Below, piece by piece: positions 38,336 to 47,558 of a DNA stretch of 64,000 bases (position 1 is its first letter; each line of letters starts with the position of its first letter). The stretch covers positions 1,922,001 to 1,986,000 of the forward strand of contig NZ_LT629692.1 in NCBI RefSeq assembly GCF_900100885.1. Direction: 5' to 3'. Source of the stretch: Microbacterium pygmaeum (GTDB lineage Bacteria > Actinomycetota > Actinomycetes > Actinomycetales > Microbacteriaceae). The notes beneath the pieces are model-generated. The model did not search any database and had not been told where the DNA came from. It was given only the letters and a program-made list of their open reading frames with translations. Position numbers and translations under genes: made by a program.

Positions 38336-39519
38336 GCCGAGAACGGCAGGGCTTCGGCGTCGACCGTCACATGGTCGAGCGCGATCGCGATCGCCCCGCG
38401 GGTCTCGGCCCAGTCGCCGAAGGACGCGCCGACGATCTCGGGCAGGCCGCCCGCGGCGGCCAGGGCGCTGCGGTCCAGCGAGTGGCGCATCGGCGCCATC
38501 AGGATCTCGCCCGCCTGCGCCAGTTCGCCCCCGACCACGATGAGCTCGGGGTCGAAGAGGTTGCACAGGCTGGCGGCGGCGATGCCGATGTGCCGCCCCG
38601 CGTCGGCGATGACCCGGCGCGAACTGCCGTCCCCGGCCTCGGCTGCCTGGATGAGATCGCCGAGGCGCTGCATCCCATCGCTCGGTGGGAACAGCGAGAG
38701 CAGCGCCGGCCCACCGGCGTACGTCTCGAGGCAGCCGCGGTTGCTGCATCGGCAGATCGGGCCGTTCTCGTCGATGGTGACGTGACCGATCTGCCCCGCT
38801 TTGCCGTTCACGCCGCGGAACAGGTCGCCGCCCACGACGATCCCGGCGCTGATCGTGTGGCCGACGCGGATGAACACCGACGAGGAGACGGAACGCGCGC
38901 TGCCCTCACGGGCCTCGGCGAGCCCACCCAGGTTCGCTTCGCTGTCGACGAAGACAGGCCGGCCGATGCGCTCGGTGAGACTCTCGGCGACATCCACCCC
39001 CTCCCACCCGCGCAGCAGCCCGGGCGTGGAGACCATGCCGGTGCGGGCATCGATGGATGCCGGCAGTGCGAGGCCGACGGCCAGCAGATCTCCCACCGAA
39101 CCGCCGAGCGATTCCATCATGTCGTTGAGCAGGATGCTCAGGCGGTCCAGCTCGGCGTCGTGACGGTGATCCAGCGGCAGGGGGAGCGAGGTCTGGCTCA
39201 CCACCGTGCGCGTCGCGTCGGCGATGGAGATGTGCAGCTGACGGGAACTGAAGTGCACGCCGGCGACGAGACCGAGCTGGCGGGCGAGGGAGACCAGTGT
39301 GGCGCGACGTCCGCTGCGCGAGGTGATCGAGGTGTGCAGCAGGCCCGATGCGGTGAGCTCTTTGACGATGTTGGACACCGTCGCGGGTGACAGCCCGGTA
39401 CTGCCGGCGAGCTCGACCTGGGTGAGGCGACCGTGGCGCTTGAGCGATTCGACCAGGCGCGCGCGGTTGGCCTCCCGCAGGGAGGACTGCGAGCCCGGGG
39501 GGGCGTTCAGGCGAGCCAC
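38332..39519 (-). CDS. ROK family transcriptional regulator
   Basis: A 395-residue NagC/XylR-type regulator. An N-terminal winged helix (Leu-Thr-Gln-Val-Glu-Leu-Ala-Gly-Ser-Thr-Gly-Leu-Ser near 33-45) precedes a ROK sugar-kinase-like domain with the Gly-His motif Gln-Ile-Gly-His-Val and zinc motif Cys-Arg-Cys-x4-Cys-Leu-Glu. It probably senses the transported sugar and controls one or both adjacent cassettes. GTG 39519 is favoured over GTG 39528 and TTG 39540; none has a strong ribosome binding site. Its 4-base overlap with the binding-protein gene is unusual and places regulator and transporter on one transcript. Confidence 0.9.
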   Translation of the reverse strand: MARLNAPPGSQSSLREANRARLVESLKRHGRLTQVELAGSTGLSPATVSNIVKELTASGLLHTSITSRSGRRATLVSLARQLGLVAGVHFSSRQLHISIADATRTVVSQTSLPLPLDHRHDAELDRLSILLNDMMESLGGSVGDLLAVGLALPASIDARTGMVSTPGLLRGWEGVDVAESLTERIGRPVFVDSEANLGGLAEAREGSARSVSSSVFIRVGHTISAGIVVGGDLFRGVNGKAGQIGHVTIDENGPICRCSNRGCLETYAGGPALLSLFPPSDGMQRLGDLIQAAEAGDGSSRRVIADAGRHIGIAAASLCNLFDPELIVVGGELAQAGEILMAPMRHSLDRSALAAAGGLPEIVGASFGDWAETRGAIAIALDHVTVDAEALPFSA

Positions 39520-39575
39520 GAGCGTCACTTTACAGGGCAACCCCCGATCGGGGCAGGTATCGGACGGAGCGGAGG

Positions 39576-40793
39576 CTACTGATCACGCAGGCGCACGAGC
39601 CGTTCGTGGCCGGTCTCCTCGAGTTCGGCGATCGCGTCGCGCGCCTTCACGAAGTCGTTGAACGACCGGTAGCCCAGTGCCTTCTCGCTGAAGGACGGGT
39701 CCATCCGTCGCATGTGGCCCTTGACCGTGGAACTGTGCAGCCACTCGCTGTCGTCGTTCTTGTCGTGGCCGAGCCGCAGCGCCCGTTCCAGGAGCCGGGT
39801 GGCCGTCTCCTGCGGGTCTTCGGCCGGCTCCTCCGGGGCGAGCACCGGCTCGGGGGGCGCGGAGACCGACGTCTGCGGGGTGATGATCGTCCCGCCCGCG
39901 ACGGTCTGGGAGGTCGCGCGCCGGTTCGTGCGCCGCGGCGGGGTGGCGGGACCGAGGGCATCCAGCAGCGACGCTTCGACGTCGGCGGGAGCGGATGCGG
40001 CGGCGGGAGGAGCCTCGACGGCCGGCGCGTCCGGTGTCGCCTCCGTGCTCACGTCGGCCGCGGCATCCTTCGCAGGACTCTTGCCCGCGCCGCGGCGGCT
40101 GCGCGTCTTCGATGCGGGCGCGTCGGCGGGCGGCTCCGCCGCCGGCTCGGCTGACGGTGCCGGCGCGTCCTTCGGCTTGGCGGCGCGGGAGCGCGACGCG
40201 GGGGCCACGGCGGCGGCGCGGGCGACACGGGGGACGCCGGGCAGCGAGTCGTACGCCTCGAACTCGTCGCAGGCGGCGGCCAGCGACTTCGCGGTGGACC
40301 CGGCGACCCCGACGCCGACGACGTATCGGCCCAGCCGCTTGCAGCGCTGCGCCAGCGGCACGTAGTCCGAGTCTCCGGCGACGATGACGACGTGGGTGAG
40401 GTCGGGCAGGCGGAACATGTCCTCGACCGCGTCTACGGCCAGGCGGATGTCGGCGCCGTTCTTGGCGTACGCCGCCGCGGGGAACAGCTGCACGAGATCG
40501 ACCGCGCGAGCCACGAGCTGGCTGCGGTAGACGGCGTTCACCGGCGAGGACCAGTCGGCGTAGGCGCGCGTGAGCACGAGGGTGCCGAAGGATGCCGCGT
40601 AGTCGATGATCGCGCCGACGTCGATCGTCGCGGCGCTCAGGCGCTCCGCGATCTCGGGATCGTCGGGGGTCTCCGCGATGCGCTGACGGTCGCGTCCGTA
40701 CGAGTTCCGGCCGTGCACCCGGTCGTACCAGGAGATGACGATGTTGTCGAAGTCGAGATAGACGGCGACGCGGGAATCCTGGGAATCGGGCAT
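39576..40793 (-). CDS. NYN domain protein with C-terminal OST-HTH/LOTUS-like domain
   Basis: A 405-residue protein. Residues about 1-180 are a NYN (PIN-like) nuclease domain: Tyr-Leu-Asp-Phe-Asp-Asn near 12, Asp-Ile-Arg-Leu-Ala-Val-Asp near 113, and Ala-Gly-Asp-Ser-Asp-Tyr near 138 give the acidic metal-binding set. A long Ala/Pro-rich linker (about 190-310) follows. The last 70 residues (Leu-Leu-Glu-Arg-Ala-Leu ... Phe-Ser-Glu-Lys-Ala-Leu-Gly-Tyr-x-Ser-Phe-Asn-Asp-Phe) match the OST-HTH fold that binds RNA. An RNA-processing endonuclease is inferred. CACACT six bases before the ATG suggests a leaderless start. Confidence 0.85.
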   Translation of the reverse strand: MPDSQDSRVAVYLDFDNIVISWYDRVHGRNSYGRDRQRIAETPDDPEIAERLSAATIDVGAIIDYAASFGTLVLTRAYADWSSPVNAVYRSQLVARAVDLVQLFPAAAYAKNGADIRLAVDAVEDMFRLPDLTHVVIVAGDSDYVPLAQRCKRLGRYVVGVGVAGSTAKSLAAACDEFEAYDSLPGVPRVARAAAVAPASRSRAAKPKDAPAPSAEPAAEPPADAPASKTRSRRGAGKSPAKDAAADVSTEATPDAPAVEAPPAAASAPADVEASLLDALGPATPPRRTNRRATSQTVAGGTIITPQTSVSAPPEPVLAPEEPAEDPQETATRLLERALRLGHDKNDDSEWLHSSTVKGHMRRMDPSFSEKALGYRSFNDFVKARDAIAELEETGHERLVRLRDQ

Positions 40794-40820
40794 CCACCCA
40801 GTGTGACAGCCCGGGCGAGC

Positions 40821-41804
40821 TCAGCGCTCGCCGGGGTAGACGACGCCGATCTGCCGGCGGATCTCATCGAGCGTCCCCAGGATCGCCACGGACTCCTCGA
40901 TGGGCAGGATGTCGCCGGCGAAGTTCCCCTCGGCGACCAGCCGCTCAGCGGCGAACGCCTGATACTGCATGCCCCGGCCGGTGATGTCGGATCGGTATTC
41001 CTCGAGAACCGTGCCATCGGGGGCGATGACCCGGAAGGAGGTCGGCGTGTACCAGACCCGGTCGACGTCCAGCCGGGCCTCGGTGCCGACGATGGACGCG
41101 GTGTTCGGACCCACCGCGCGCGAGCTGGAGAATGTCGTGGCCAGCGCGCCACTGGCATACGTGAAGATCGTCGCAACGTCGGCGTCCGTCTGCGTGGACT
41201 GCAGACGTGCTGCGGCCTGGATCGTCGCCGGCGCCCCCAGCACGTCCCAGGTGAACGAGACCGGATAGATGCCGAGGTCCAGCAGCGCCCCGCCGCCAAG
41301 CTCGAGGGCGTTGAGGCGATGCGCGGGGTCGTCGGTGATCTTCTGCGTGTGATCTGCGGTCACCAGGCGGATCTCGCCCAGGGTGCCCTCGGCGAGGATC
41401 TCGCGGATGCGGATCATGTGGGGCAGGTAGCGCGTCCACATCGCCTCCATGGCGAGGAGCCCCTCGCGGGCGGCGAGGTCGCGGATCTGCGCGGCCTCGC
41501 CCTCGTTCAGCGTGAGCGGCTTCTCGATGAGGACGTGCCTGCCGTGTTCGAGCAGCAGGGTCGCCGCCTCGACGTGCTGAGGATGCGGCGTCGCGACGTA
41601 GACGATGTCGACGTCGGGGTCGGCGGCGAGGTCCTCGTACGAGCCGTGGGCACGGGGGATCGCGAATTCGGCGGCGAACGCATCGGCCGACTCCTGCGTC
41701 CGCGAGCCCACTGCGACAAGTTCGATGCCCGCGTCGCGCAGGTCGGTGGCGAAGGTGTGGGCGATGTGGCCCGTGGCGAGGATGCCCCAGCGAAGTCCGG
41801 TCAT
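40821..41804 (-). CDS. Gfo/Idh/MocA family oxidoreductase
   Basis: A 327-residue NAD(P)-dependent dehydrogenase. The Rossmann loop is Gly-Ile-Leu-Ala-Thr-Gly-His-Ile near residue 7, and the Glu-Lys-Pro-Leu-Thr motif near 93 carries the catalytic Lys. The C-terminal sheet domain follows. It overlaps the monooxygenase gene by four bases (ATGA) and closes the leftward operon of the sulfur-related locus. What it oxidises there is unknown. Confidence 0.88.
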   Translation of the reverse strand: MTGLRWGILATGHIAHTFATDLRDAGIELVAVGSRTQESADAFAAEFAIPRAHGSYEDLAADPDVDIVYVATPHPQHVEAATLLLEHGRHVLIEKPLTLNEGEAAQIRDLAAREGLLAMEAMWTRYLPHMIRIREILAEGTLGEIRLVTADHTQKITDDPAHRLNALELGGGALLDLGIYPVSFTWDVLGAPATIQAAARLQSTQTDADVATIFTYASGALATTFSSSRAVGPNTASIVGTEARLDVDRVWYTPTSFRVIAPDGTVLEEYRSDITGRGMQYQAFAAERLVAEGNFAGDILPIEESVAILGTLDEIRRQIGVVYPGER

Positions 41805-42859
41805 CCTCGAATCGTAGCGAGCGATCGCTGCGGCACGAGTGGGAACAGCTCAGCGGCGATGCGCTCCAGTTCGTCCTTGAGGGGCGAGGACTGGATCAGC
41901 AGCAGCGTGATCCCGGCGTCCGCGTAGGCATGGATCTTCTCGGCCACCTGCTCGGCCGTCCCCACGAGCTCGGGGCGGAGTCCCCGCGTCCCGACGGAGT
42001 ACTCGCGGCGTGTCAGCTCCAGCGACAGCTTCGAGTTGCGCTGGAACTCCTCGAACGAGGCATAGCCCGGCGAATCCGGGTCGACCGTCGTGATGCGCTC
42101 CAACTCTCGGCGGGCTTCGGCCTCGGTGTCCCGGACGATCACGTAGGCCGGCATTCCGAACTCCGCGAGCGGTCGGCCGTGGATCCGCTCGGAGCGGCTG
42201 TTCATGTCGGCCACGTTGGCGCGGACTTCCTCGAGGGTGCCGCCGTGCATGACGTAGGCATCGCCGAATCGGGCGATCGACTCGCGGCCCGCGTCACTCT
42301 CACCGCCGGCGAACACCACCGGCGGCACCGACGGCTTCGGCTCGACGATCGTCCCCTCCAGCTGGTAATGGGTGCCGGTGAAGTCGAAGGGCGTATGCGT
42401 CCACAGGCCCCGGAGGACCTGGACGAACTCCTCGGCCTGCACGTAGCGTTCGTCGTGGGTCGTGAAGGCGCCGCCGAACTGCCTGGCCTCCTCAGCCCAC
42501 CATGCGGCGACGACGTTGAGCGCGACGCGGCCCGCAGCGACCGAGTCCAGCGTCGAGACGGTCTTGGCGAGCACCGCGGGAAGGTGGAAGCCGGGCCGGA
42601 CCGCCGTCATCACGCGCAGACGATCGGTGACGGCGAGGATCGCCGCGGACAGCGACCATGCCTCCAGGCTCGGCGCATCCACCCCCTTGCGGTCGTTGAG
42701 GTACAGCTCTGGCACGAGGGTCGTGTGGAAGCCGAGCCGGTCCGCCGCGACCGACACGTCGCGGATGTTCTCCCAGGTCGCGGCCATCCCCTCCTCGCGA
42801 CCGACGTTGCGGAGGAACCCGCCGTAGACGGGGGTCCAGTAGCCGAGGTCGATGCTCAT
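41801..42859 (-). CDS. LLM-class FMN-dependent monooxygenase (SfnG/SsuD-like)
   Basis: A 352-residue TIM-barrel flavin-dependent monooxygenase of the group containing alkanesulfonate (SsuD) and dimethylsulfone (SfnG) monooxygenases. Characteristic segments are Phe-His-Thr-Thr-Leu-Val-Pro near 44, Arg-Val-Ala-Leu-Asn-Val-Val near 108, His-Asp-Glu-Arg-Tyr near 135, and a late Phe-Ala-Gly-Gly-Glu-Ser. Such enzymes cleave C-S bonds using reduced FMN from a separate reductase, which is not in the window. Starts four bases inside the end of metY. Confidence 0.88.
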   Translation of the reverse strand: MSIDLGYWTPVYGGFLRNVGREEGMAATWENIRDVSVAADRLGFHTTLVPELYLNDRKGVDAPSLEAWSLSAAILAVTDRLRVMTAVRPGFHLPAVLAKTVSTLDSVAAGRVALNVVAAWWAEEARQFGGAFTTHDERYVQAEEFVQVLRGLWTHTPFDFTGTHYQLEGTIVEPKPSVPPVVFAGGESDAGRESIARFGDAYVMHGGTLEEVRANVADMNSRSERIHGRPLAEFGMPAYVIVRDTEAEARRELERITTVDPDSPGYASFEEFQRNSKLSLELTRREYSVGTRGLRPELVGTAEQVAEKIHAYADAGITLLLIQSSPLKDELERIAAELFPLVPQRSLATIRG

Positions 42860-44184
42860 GCGGAACGCTCCAGTGCGGCACGCAGGTCCGCGATGATGTC
42901 GTCCGGGTCTTCCAGACCGATCGACAGACGGACGGTGGTCGGCGTGATGTGCGCCGCGGCGAACTGCTCGTCGCTCAGGTGGCTGTGCGTCATCGACGCG
43001 GGGTGGGCCACGAGGGAGCGCGCGTCGCCGATGTTCGCCACGAGCCCTACCACCTCGAGCGCGTCGATGAAGGTCTCGACGCTGGCCCAGTCCGCCTCCG
43101 CGTCGCCGGTCGCGTCGAGATCGAACGCGAACACCGACGGGCCGCCTCGCGGCAGGTAGCGTTCGGCGAGCGGGTTCCACGGGGAGGCGGTCAGAGCGGG
43201 GTGGTGCACCCGGTTCACGCGGGGGTGTCCCTCCAGCGCGCGGGCGACCGCCAGCGCGGAGGCGCTGTGACGGGCGATGCGCAGATCGAGCGTCTCGATC
43301 CCCTGCAGCAGCTGGAAGGCGTTGAACGGCGACAGCGACGGACCGAGGTCGTGCACGTACTTCGACTTGATCAGGGCGATGAAGGCCTGTCCCTGTGCGC
43401 CGAAGCGATCCCAGAGGACGACATCGGCGACGCGGCTGTATGGCCGGGTCAGCTGCGGCCATCGGTCGGGGTCCGCACCGAAGTCGAAGGTGCCGAGGTC
43501 CACCACGACGCCGCCCATCGACGTGCCGTGACCACCGAGGAACTTGGTCGCCGAGTGGACCACGAAGTCCGCGCCGTGTTCTACCGGGCGGATCAGTGCG
43601 GGCGTCGCAACGGTGTTGTCGATGACGAGCGGCACGCCGGCGGCGTGCGCGATGTCGGCCACGGCGCGAATGTCGAGCACCTGAGCGATCGGGTTCGTGA
43701 TGGACTCTGCGAACAGCACGCGGGTCTGCGGGCGGATGGCGTTGCGCCACGCCTCGAGGTCGTCCTGATCGACGAAGGTCACTTCGATGCCCCAGTCGGC
43801 GAAGGTGTCCTGGAGGAGATCGACGGTGCCGCCGTACAGCTGCCGGGCGGCGACGATGTGCTCACCCTGGCGGGCCAGCGCCAGAAGGGTCACCGCGACG
43901 GCCGCTTGGCCCGAGGCGACCGCTGCGGCGGTGCGGCCGCCCTCGAGCGCGGCGACCCGTTCCTCCAGTACGAGCTGGGTGGGGCTGGCGCTGCGGCTGT
44001 AGAGGTTGCCCGCCTTGCGCAGCGCGAAGATGTCGCGCGCGTCGGCGAGAGAGTCGAACCGGTAGGCGGTGGTCTGGTAGATCGGAGGCACCGCGGTGTT
44101 CTGCACGACGCCGGGACTGTAGCCCGCGTGCACCTGGCTCGTGGCTGCGCGCTGGCGCGGTGTCCCGGCGAGTTCGTCGGTCAC
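42856..44184 (-). CDS. metY: O-acetylhomoserine sulfhydrylase (MetY-type PLP enzyme)
   Basis: A 442-residue Cys/Met-metabolism PLP enzyme. Lys214 in [10 protein letters not shown] forms the Schiff base; the length and the Tyr-Gly-Gly-Thr-Val-Asp-Leu and Ser-Pro-Phe-Asn-Ala-Phe-Gln blocks fit O-acetylhomoserine aminocarboxypropyltransferase rather than gamma-synthase. It would incorporate sulfide into homocysteine, linking sulfur released by the neighbouring monooxygenases to methionine. GTG start overlaps the upstream hydrolase stop by four bases. Confidence 0.88.
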   Translation of the reverse strand: MTDELAGTPRQRAATSQVHAGYSPGVVQNTAVPPIYQTTAYRFDSLADARDIFALRKAGNLYSRSASPTQLVLEERVAALEGGRTAAAVASGQAAVAVTLLALARQGEHIVAARQLYGGTVDLLQDTFADWGIEVTFVDQDDLEAWRNAIRPQTRVLFAESITNPIAQVLDIRAVADIAHAAGVPLVIDNTVATPALIRPVEHGADFVVHSATKFLGGHGTSMGGVVVDLGTFDFGADPDRWPQLTRPYSRVADVVLWDRFGAQGQAFIALIKSKYVHDLGPSLSPFNAFQLLQGIETLDLRIARHSASALAVARALEGHPRVNRVHHPALTASPWNPLAERYLPRGGPSVFAFDLDATGDAEADWASVETFIDALEVVGLVANIGDARSLVAHPASMTHSHLSDEQFAAAHITPTTVRLSIGLEDPDDIIADLRAALERSA

Positions 44185-44891
44185 GCTGCGACCTCTCGCG
44201 TGATGACGGCACCGGCGCGCAGGTCTTCCAGCCAGAGCACGATGCGTGCCGCGACGCTGCGATGGCTCGTGTCGTTGAGCGCATCGTGCAGGCCGCCGAC
44301 GGTCTCGACGATCTGCAGGTGCGGCAGCGCGCCGAGATACCGGACGGCATCGGCGAACGGCGACACGCTGTCGGCGGTGCCATGCACGGCGAGCACGGGA
44401 ACCTCGATCGAGGCGAGCTGCGCCGCGGTCGCAGGCGCGATCGCGACGTCGCGCGACGACCGGGCGGAGCCCTCGCCGAGCACACCGAGGTGGACCGGGC
44501 ATGCGGTGCGTGCAGCGGGTTCGGCCGCGGATTCACCCTGCAGCGGCGTCCCCGCCACCACGGCCCCGTCAGCGGTGGCAGCAGCTGCGAGGGCGGCGAG
44601 GACGGCCAGGGAACCGGCATCCGATCCGATCAGGACGCGCGGCGCGACCTCCTGCTCGGACAGCCACGCCGTCGCGTGCGCAGCATCGGCCGCTTCGAAG
44701 ACGCCGACCACATAGCCGTCCGCACTGATCCGCCTGCCGAACCGCTCATACACCCGGGGTGTCTCTGCCGCACCGGCCACAACGGCCACGGTGCCGCGGA
44801 CGCGAACGGGGGCGGGCGGTTCCCACAGACCAGGGGCGGGGATCCCGGCGACGTCCGCGGGAGCTGGCGCAGCATTGTTCATGACGATCAT
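44181..44891 (-). CDS. Alpha/beta-hydrolase-like protein heading the metY operon
   Basis: A 236-residue protein with an alpha/beta hydrolase core: Val-Leu-Ile-Gly-Ser-Asp-Ala-Gly-Ser near residue 85 in the elbow position (possible nucleophile Ser within Gly-Ser-Asp-Ala-Gly), Val-Leu-Ala-Val-His-Gly-Thr-Ala-Asp-Ser near 170 and a C-terminal Gly-Gly-Leu-His-Asp with a catalytic His candidate. Role in the sulfur locus is unknown. ATG 44891 or 44882 are both possible; neither has a clear ribosome binding site. Confidence 0.7.
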   Translation of the reverse strand: MIVMNNAAPAPADVAGIPAPGLWEPPAPVRVRGTVAVVAGAAETPRVYERFGRRISADGYVVGVFEAADAAHATAWLSEQEVAPRVLIGSDAGSLAVLAALAAAATADGAVVAGTPLQGESAAEPAARTACPVHLGVLGEGSARSSRDVAIAPATAAQLASIEVPVLAVHGTADSVSPFADAVRYLGALPHLQIVETVGGLHDALNDTSHRSVAARIVLWLEDLRAGAVITREVAA

Positions 44892-45005
44892 CTTGACCGG
44901 CGCGAGAGCGGCATCCCCGGCCGTGTGTCGAACTGTTGCACCCCGTGACCGCGCGCGTCATCTGCGGTTGTCGGTGTCGGCACCGCCCTCCTAGCGTCCT
45001 GACCC
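44892..45005. promoter_or_regulatory. Divergent control region of the organosulfur locus
   Basis: The 114 bp between the divergent operons holds TGTCGAACTGTTGCA (44926-44940), repeated exactly before the rhodanese gene. On the plus strand TTGTCG (44968-44973), an 18-bp spacer and TAGCGT (44992-44997) end eight bases before the ATG at 45006, a leaderless-type promoter. The shared motif 28 bp upstream of that -35 is a good activator or repressor site candidate. Confidence 0.6.
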
Positions 45006-46526
45006 ATGACTCATCGACCACGACTCGCCGCCCTTGCGGTGCTCTCCGTCGCCGCGCTCGCCCTCGCAGGCTGCTCCTCGAGCGGCGCTTCGCCCGCCGA
45101 CGATCCTTCGGGCGGCGAGACGTCCCTCACCTGGGGTTGGGCGCTCCCGACAAGCTGGGATCCGGTGACTTCCGTGGCCGGCTGGGACACCCACGCGCTG
45201 GCCCTCGTGTACGACGGACTGACCCAGCTGGATCCGGAGGGCGACGTGGTCCCGGGCCTCGCCGAGTCGTGGGAGTACGACCCGACCGGCACCCGGGTGA
45301 CCTTCACCCTGCGCGAGGACCTCACCTTCGCGGACGGGACACCGATCGACGCCGCAGCGGTCAAGGCGAATCTCGAGCGTGGTCGCGATCAGGCCGACTC
45401 GACCCTCGCCGGACAGCTCGGGATCATCACCGGCGTCGAGGTGGTGGATGACCGCAACGTCACCGTCGTCCTCGACCAGGCCGACTACCAGGTGCCGTAC
45501 CTGTTCGCGGGCAAGACCGGCTTCATCGTCAATCCGGCGGCCTTCGATGACGTCGCGGCCCTCGCGACCCAGCCGGAAGGATCCGGTCCGTTCGAGCTGG
45601 TCGAGTACGTCCCGAACGCGCACGCCGATCTGATCAAGAGCGACACCTACTGGAACGCCGACCACATCCTCATCGACGACTTCCACATCGTTCCGGTCAC
45701 CGACCCGGCGACCGTCGTCGCCGGAGTGCAGACGGGGCAGTGGGATGTCGCCCTCGTGCCACCCTCGCAGGTGGACGCGGCTGAGTCCGCCGGACTGGAT
45801 GTCGAACGGATCAAGGCGCTGACGGTTCGCACGATCGATGTCAACAACACGGTGGCGCCGTTCGACGACCCGCTGGTGCTGCAGGCGATCAGCTCCGCGA
45901 CGGACCGTGAGGCGCTGGTCAAAGGGGCCTACTTCGGTCAGGGCACCCCGAACTATCAGCCGTTCCCGGAGGGCTATTCCGCCTACAACCCGGAGCTGGA
46001 GAACCTGTACCCGCACGACGTCGAAGAGGCAAAGCGCCTCCTCGCCGAAGCGGGCCACCCTGACGGGATCGACATCGAGCTGGGTATCGGCGAAGCGGAC
46101 AGCGCGATCGCCGAAGTGCTCCAGGCCCAGTGGGCGGAGGCGGGCATCCGCGCCACGCTCACGGTGCTGCCGCCCAACGCCAACAACTACATCAACCGCA
46201 CGTACCCGTTCGTGCTCGACAGCTACTCGGGACGTCAGTCGCCGCTCCAGGCCCTCGAGGTGCTCTACGGGCCCGAGGGGCTGATGAACCTCGGGCGCAA
46301 CACCCCGGATGCCCTGGTCGCCGCGATCGACGAGGCCCGCGCAACGCCCACCGATGCCGCGGACTACGAGGAGAAGCTGCAGGCGGCCGTCGGAGTCGCG
46401 GTCAAGAGCATGCCCAACACGTTCCTGTTCACGTGGCCGCGCATCCTCGTACACCCCGCAGGCGTACAGGGCATCCAGCACTGGATCGACGTGCAGCGCT
46501 GGGAAGACGTCACGGTCGAGGGCTGA
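45006..46526 (+). CDS. Peptide/opine-type ABC transporter substrate-binding lipoprotein
   Basis: A 506-residue family-5 (DppA/OppA-like) binding protein. Lipobox Leu-Ala-Gly-Cys with Cys23; mature protein has the conserved Val-Tyr-Asp-Gly-Leu-Thr and Leu-Ala-Glu-Ser-Trp-Glu blocks near 78 and 92 and Arg-Glu-Asp-Leu-Thr-Phe-Ala-Asp-Gly-Thr. No Shine-Dalgarno sequence; TAGCGT lies eight bases upstream, so translation is likely leaderless. It begins a five-gene importer operon followed by a flavin monooxygenase, suggesting an organosulfur ligand. Confidence 0.9.
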   Translation: MTHRPRLAALAVLSVAALALAGCSSSGASPADDPSGGETSLTWGWALPTSWDPVTSVAGWDTHALALVYDGLTQLDPEGDVVPGLAESWEYDPTGTRVTFTLREDLTFADGTPIDAAAVKANLERGRDQADSTLAGQLGIITGVEVVDDRNVTVVLDQADYQVPYLFAGKTGFIVNPAAFDDVAALATQPEGSGPFELVEYVPNAHADLIKSDTYWNADHILIDDFHIVPVTDPATVVAGVQTGQWDVALVPPSQVDAAESAGLDVERIKALTVRTIDVNNTVAPFDDPLVLQAISSATDREALVKGAYFGQGTPNYQPFPEGYSAYNPELENLYPHDVEEAKRLLAEAGHPDGIDIELGIGEADSAIAEVLQAQWAEAGIRATLTVLPPNANNYINRTYPFVLDSYSGRQSPLQALEVLYGPEGLMNLGRNTPDALVAAIDEARATPTDAADYEEKLQAAVGVAVKSMPNTFLFTWPRILVHPAGVQGIQHWIDVQRWEDVTVEG

Positions 46527-46529
46527 TCC

Positions 46530-47558
46530 ATGACGCTGACACAGGCGGAGGCCGCGGGGGGTGAGATCACCGCCCGCGGTCCCGTGCCGGGGTTCGCCAC
46601 GGTGGGCCGTGGTTCTCGGGCGCTCGCCACGCTGGCGATCCAGTCGGTCGTCGTGTTCCTGATCGCGAGCTTCCTGACCTTCGCCCTGGGCGCGCTCAGT
46701 GGTTCCAACCCCGCCGCCGTCGCGCTCGGCGACATGGCCACCCCGGAGGACATCGCGCGCCTGAACGCGGTCTACGGGCTGGACCAGCCGTTCTTCGTGC
46801 GATACCTCGACTGGCTGGGTGCCGCGTCGACCGGCGATCTCGGGACCTCGTGGTTCAGCGGCATCCCCGTCGCGCAGAGCATCGCACAGGCGTTCCCGGT
46901 CAGCTTGTCCATCGCCCTGGGCGCGACCCTCTTCGCGATCGTCGCGGGCGGCAGCTCGGGGATCGCCGCGGCGGTGCTGCGCGGCACCTGGGTCGATCGT
47001 GCGATCACCGGTGCGTGCGCGGCGCTCGCGACGATCCCCGCCTTCGTCGCAGGCATCGCCTTGATCCTCCTCTTCGCCTTCGCGATCCCGCTCTTCCCGG
47101 TGGGCGGCTACACCCCGCCGACGGTGAGCATCGGCGCATGGCTGGCGTGCCTGATGCTGCCCTCGATCGCATTGAGCCTGGATGCCGCAGCGGACCTGTC
47201 CCGCCAGCTGCGCACGAGCCTCGTCGGGGCGCTCGGTCAGAACTACGTCGTCGGCGCCACCGTCCACGGATTGGGCCGGCCGCGGATCGTCCTCGGCCAC
47301 GCGCTGCCGAATGCGCTGGGTCCTGCCGTGGCAACACTGGGACTGCATCTGCCGCGGCTCATCGGCGGAGCCGTGATCACCGAGGCCGTGTTCGGGATGC
47401 CGGGGATGGGCATGCTCGCCCGCCAGGCCGCCCTCGGCGGGGACGTCCCCGTGGTGCAGGGGGTGCTGCTGGTCACCGTCACGATCGTGGTCGTCTCGGG
47501 CATCCTCGTGAACCTCATCCTCGCCCGGGTGTCGCCGGCAGAGCGGAGCGTCGCATGA
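46530..47558 (+). CDS. Peptide/opine-type ABC transporter permease (DppB-like)
   Basis: A 342-residue permease with six or so helices. A long N-terminal tail precedes helix 1; Tyr-Gly-Leu-Asp-Gln-Pro-Phe-Phe-Val-Arg-Tyr near residue 84 and the EAA loop (Gly-Leu-Gly-Arg-Pro-Arg-Ile-Val-Leu-Gly-His-Ala-Leu-Pro-Asn) near 247 are typical. Its stop overlaps the next permease start as ATGA. Confidence 0.92.
   Translation: MTLTQAEAAGGEITARGPVPGFATVGRGSRALATLAIQSVVVFLIASFLTFALGALSGSNPAAVALGDMATPEDIARLNAVYGLDQPFFVRYLDWLGAASTGDLGTSWFSGIPVAQSIAQAFPVSLSIALGATLFAIVAGGSSGIAAAVLRGTWVDRAITGACAALATIPAFVAGIALILLFAFAIPLFPVGGYTPPTVSIGAWLACLMLPSIALSLDAAADLSRQLRTSLVGALGQNYVVGATVHGLGRPRIVLGHALPNALGPAVATLGLHLPRLIGGAVITEAVFGMPGMGMLARQAALGGDVPVVQGVLLVTVTIVVVSGILVNLILARVSPAERSVA

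Noticed and set aside
36389..38785. 798-codon frame antisense to the second sugar cassette
   Set aside because: It spans several real genes on the other strand and crosses their junctions without any domain; a compositional artefact.
41811..41816. TACGAT six bases before the Gfo/Idh ATG, like a leaderless promoter
   Set aside because: It lies inside the coding end of the monooxygenase gene with a 4-base gene overlap, so coupled translation explains the start better.
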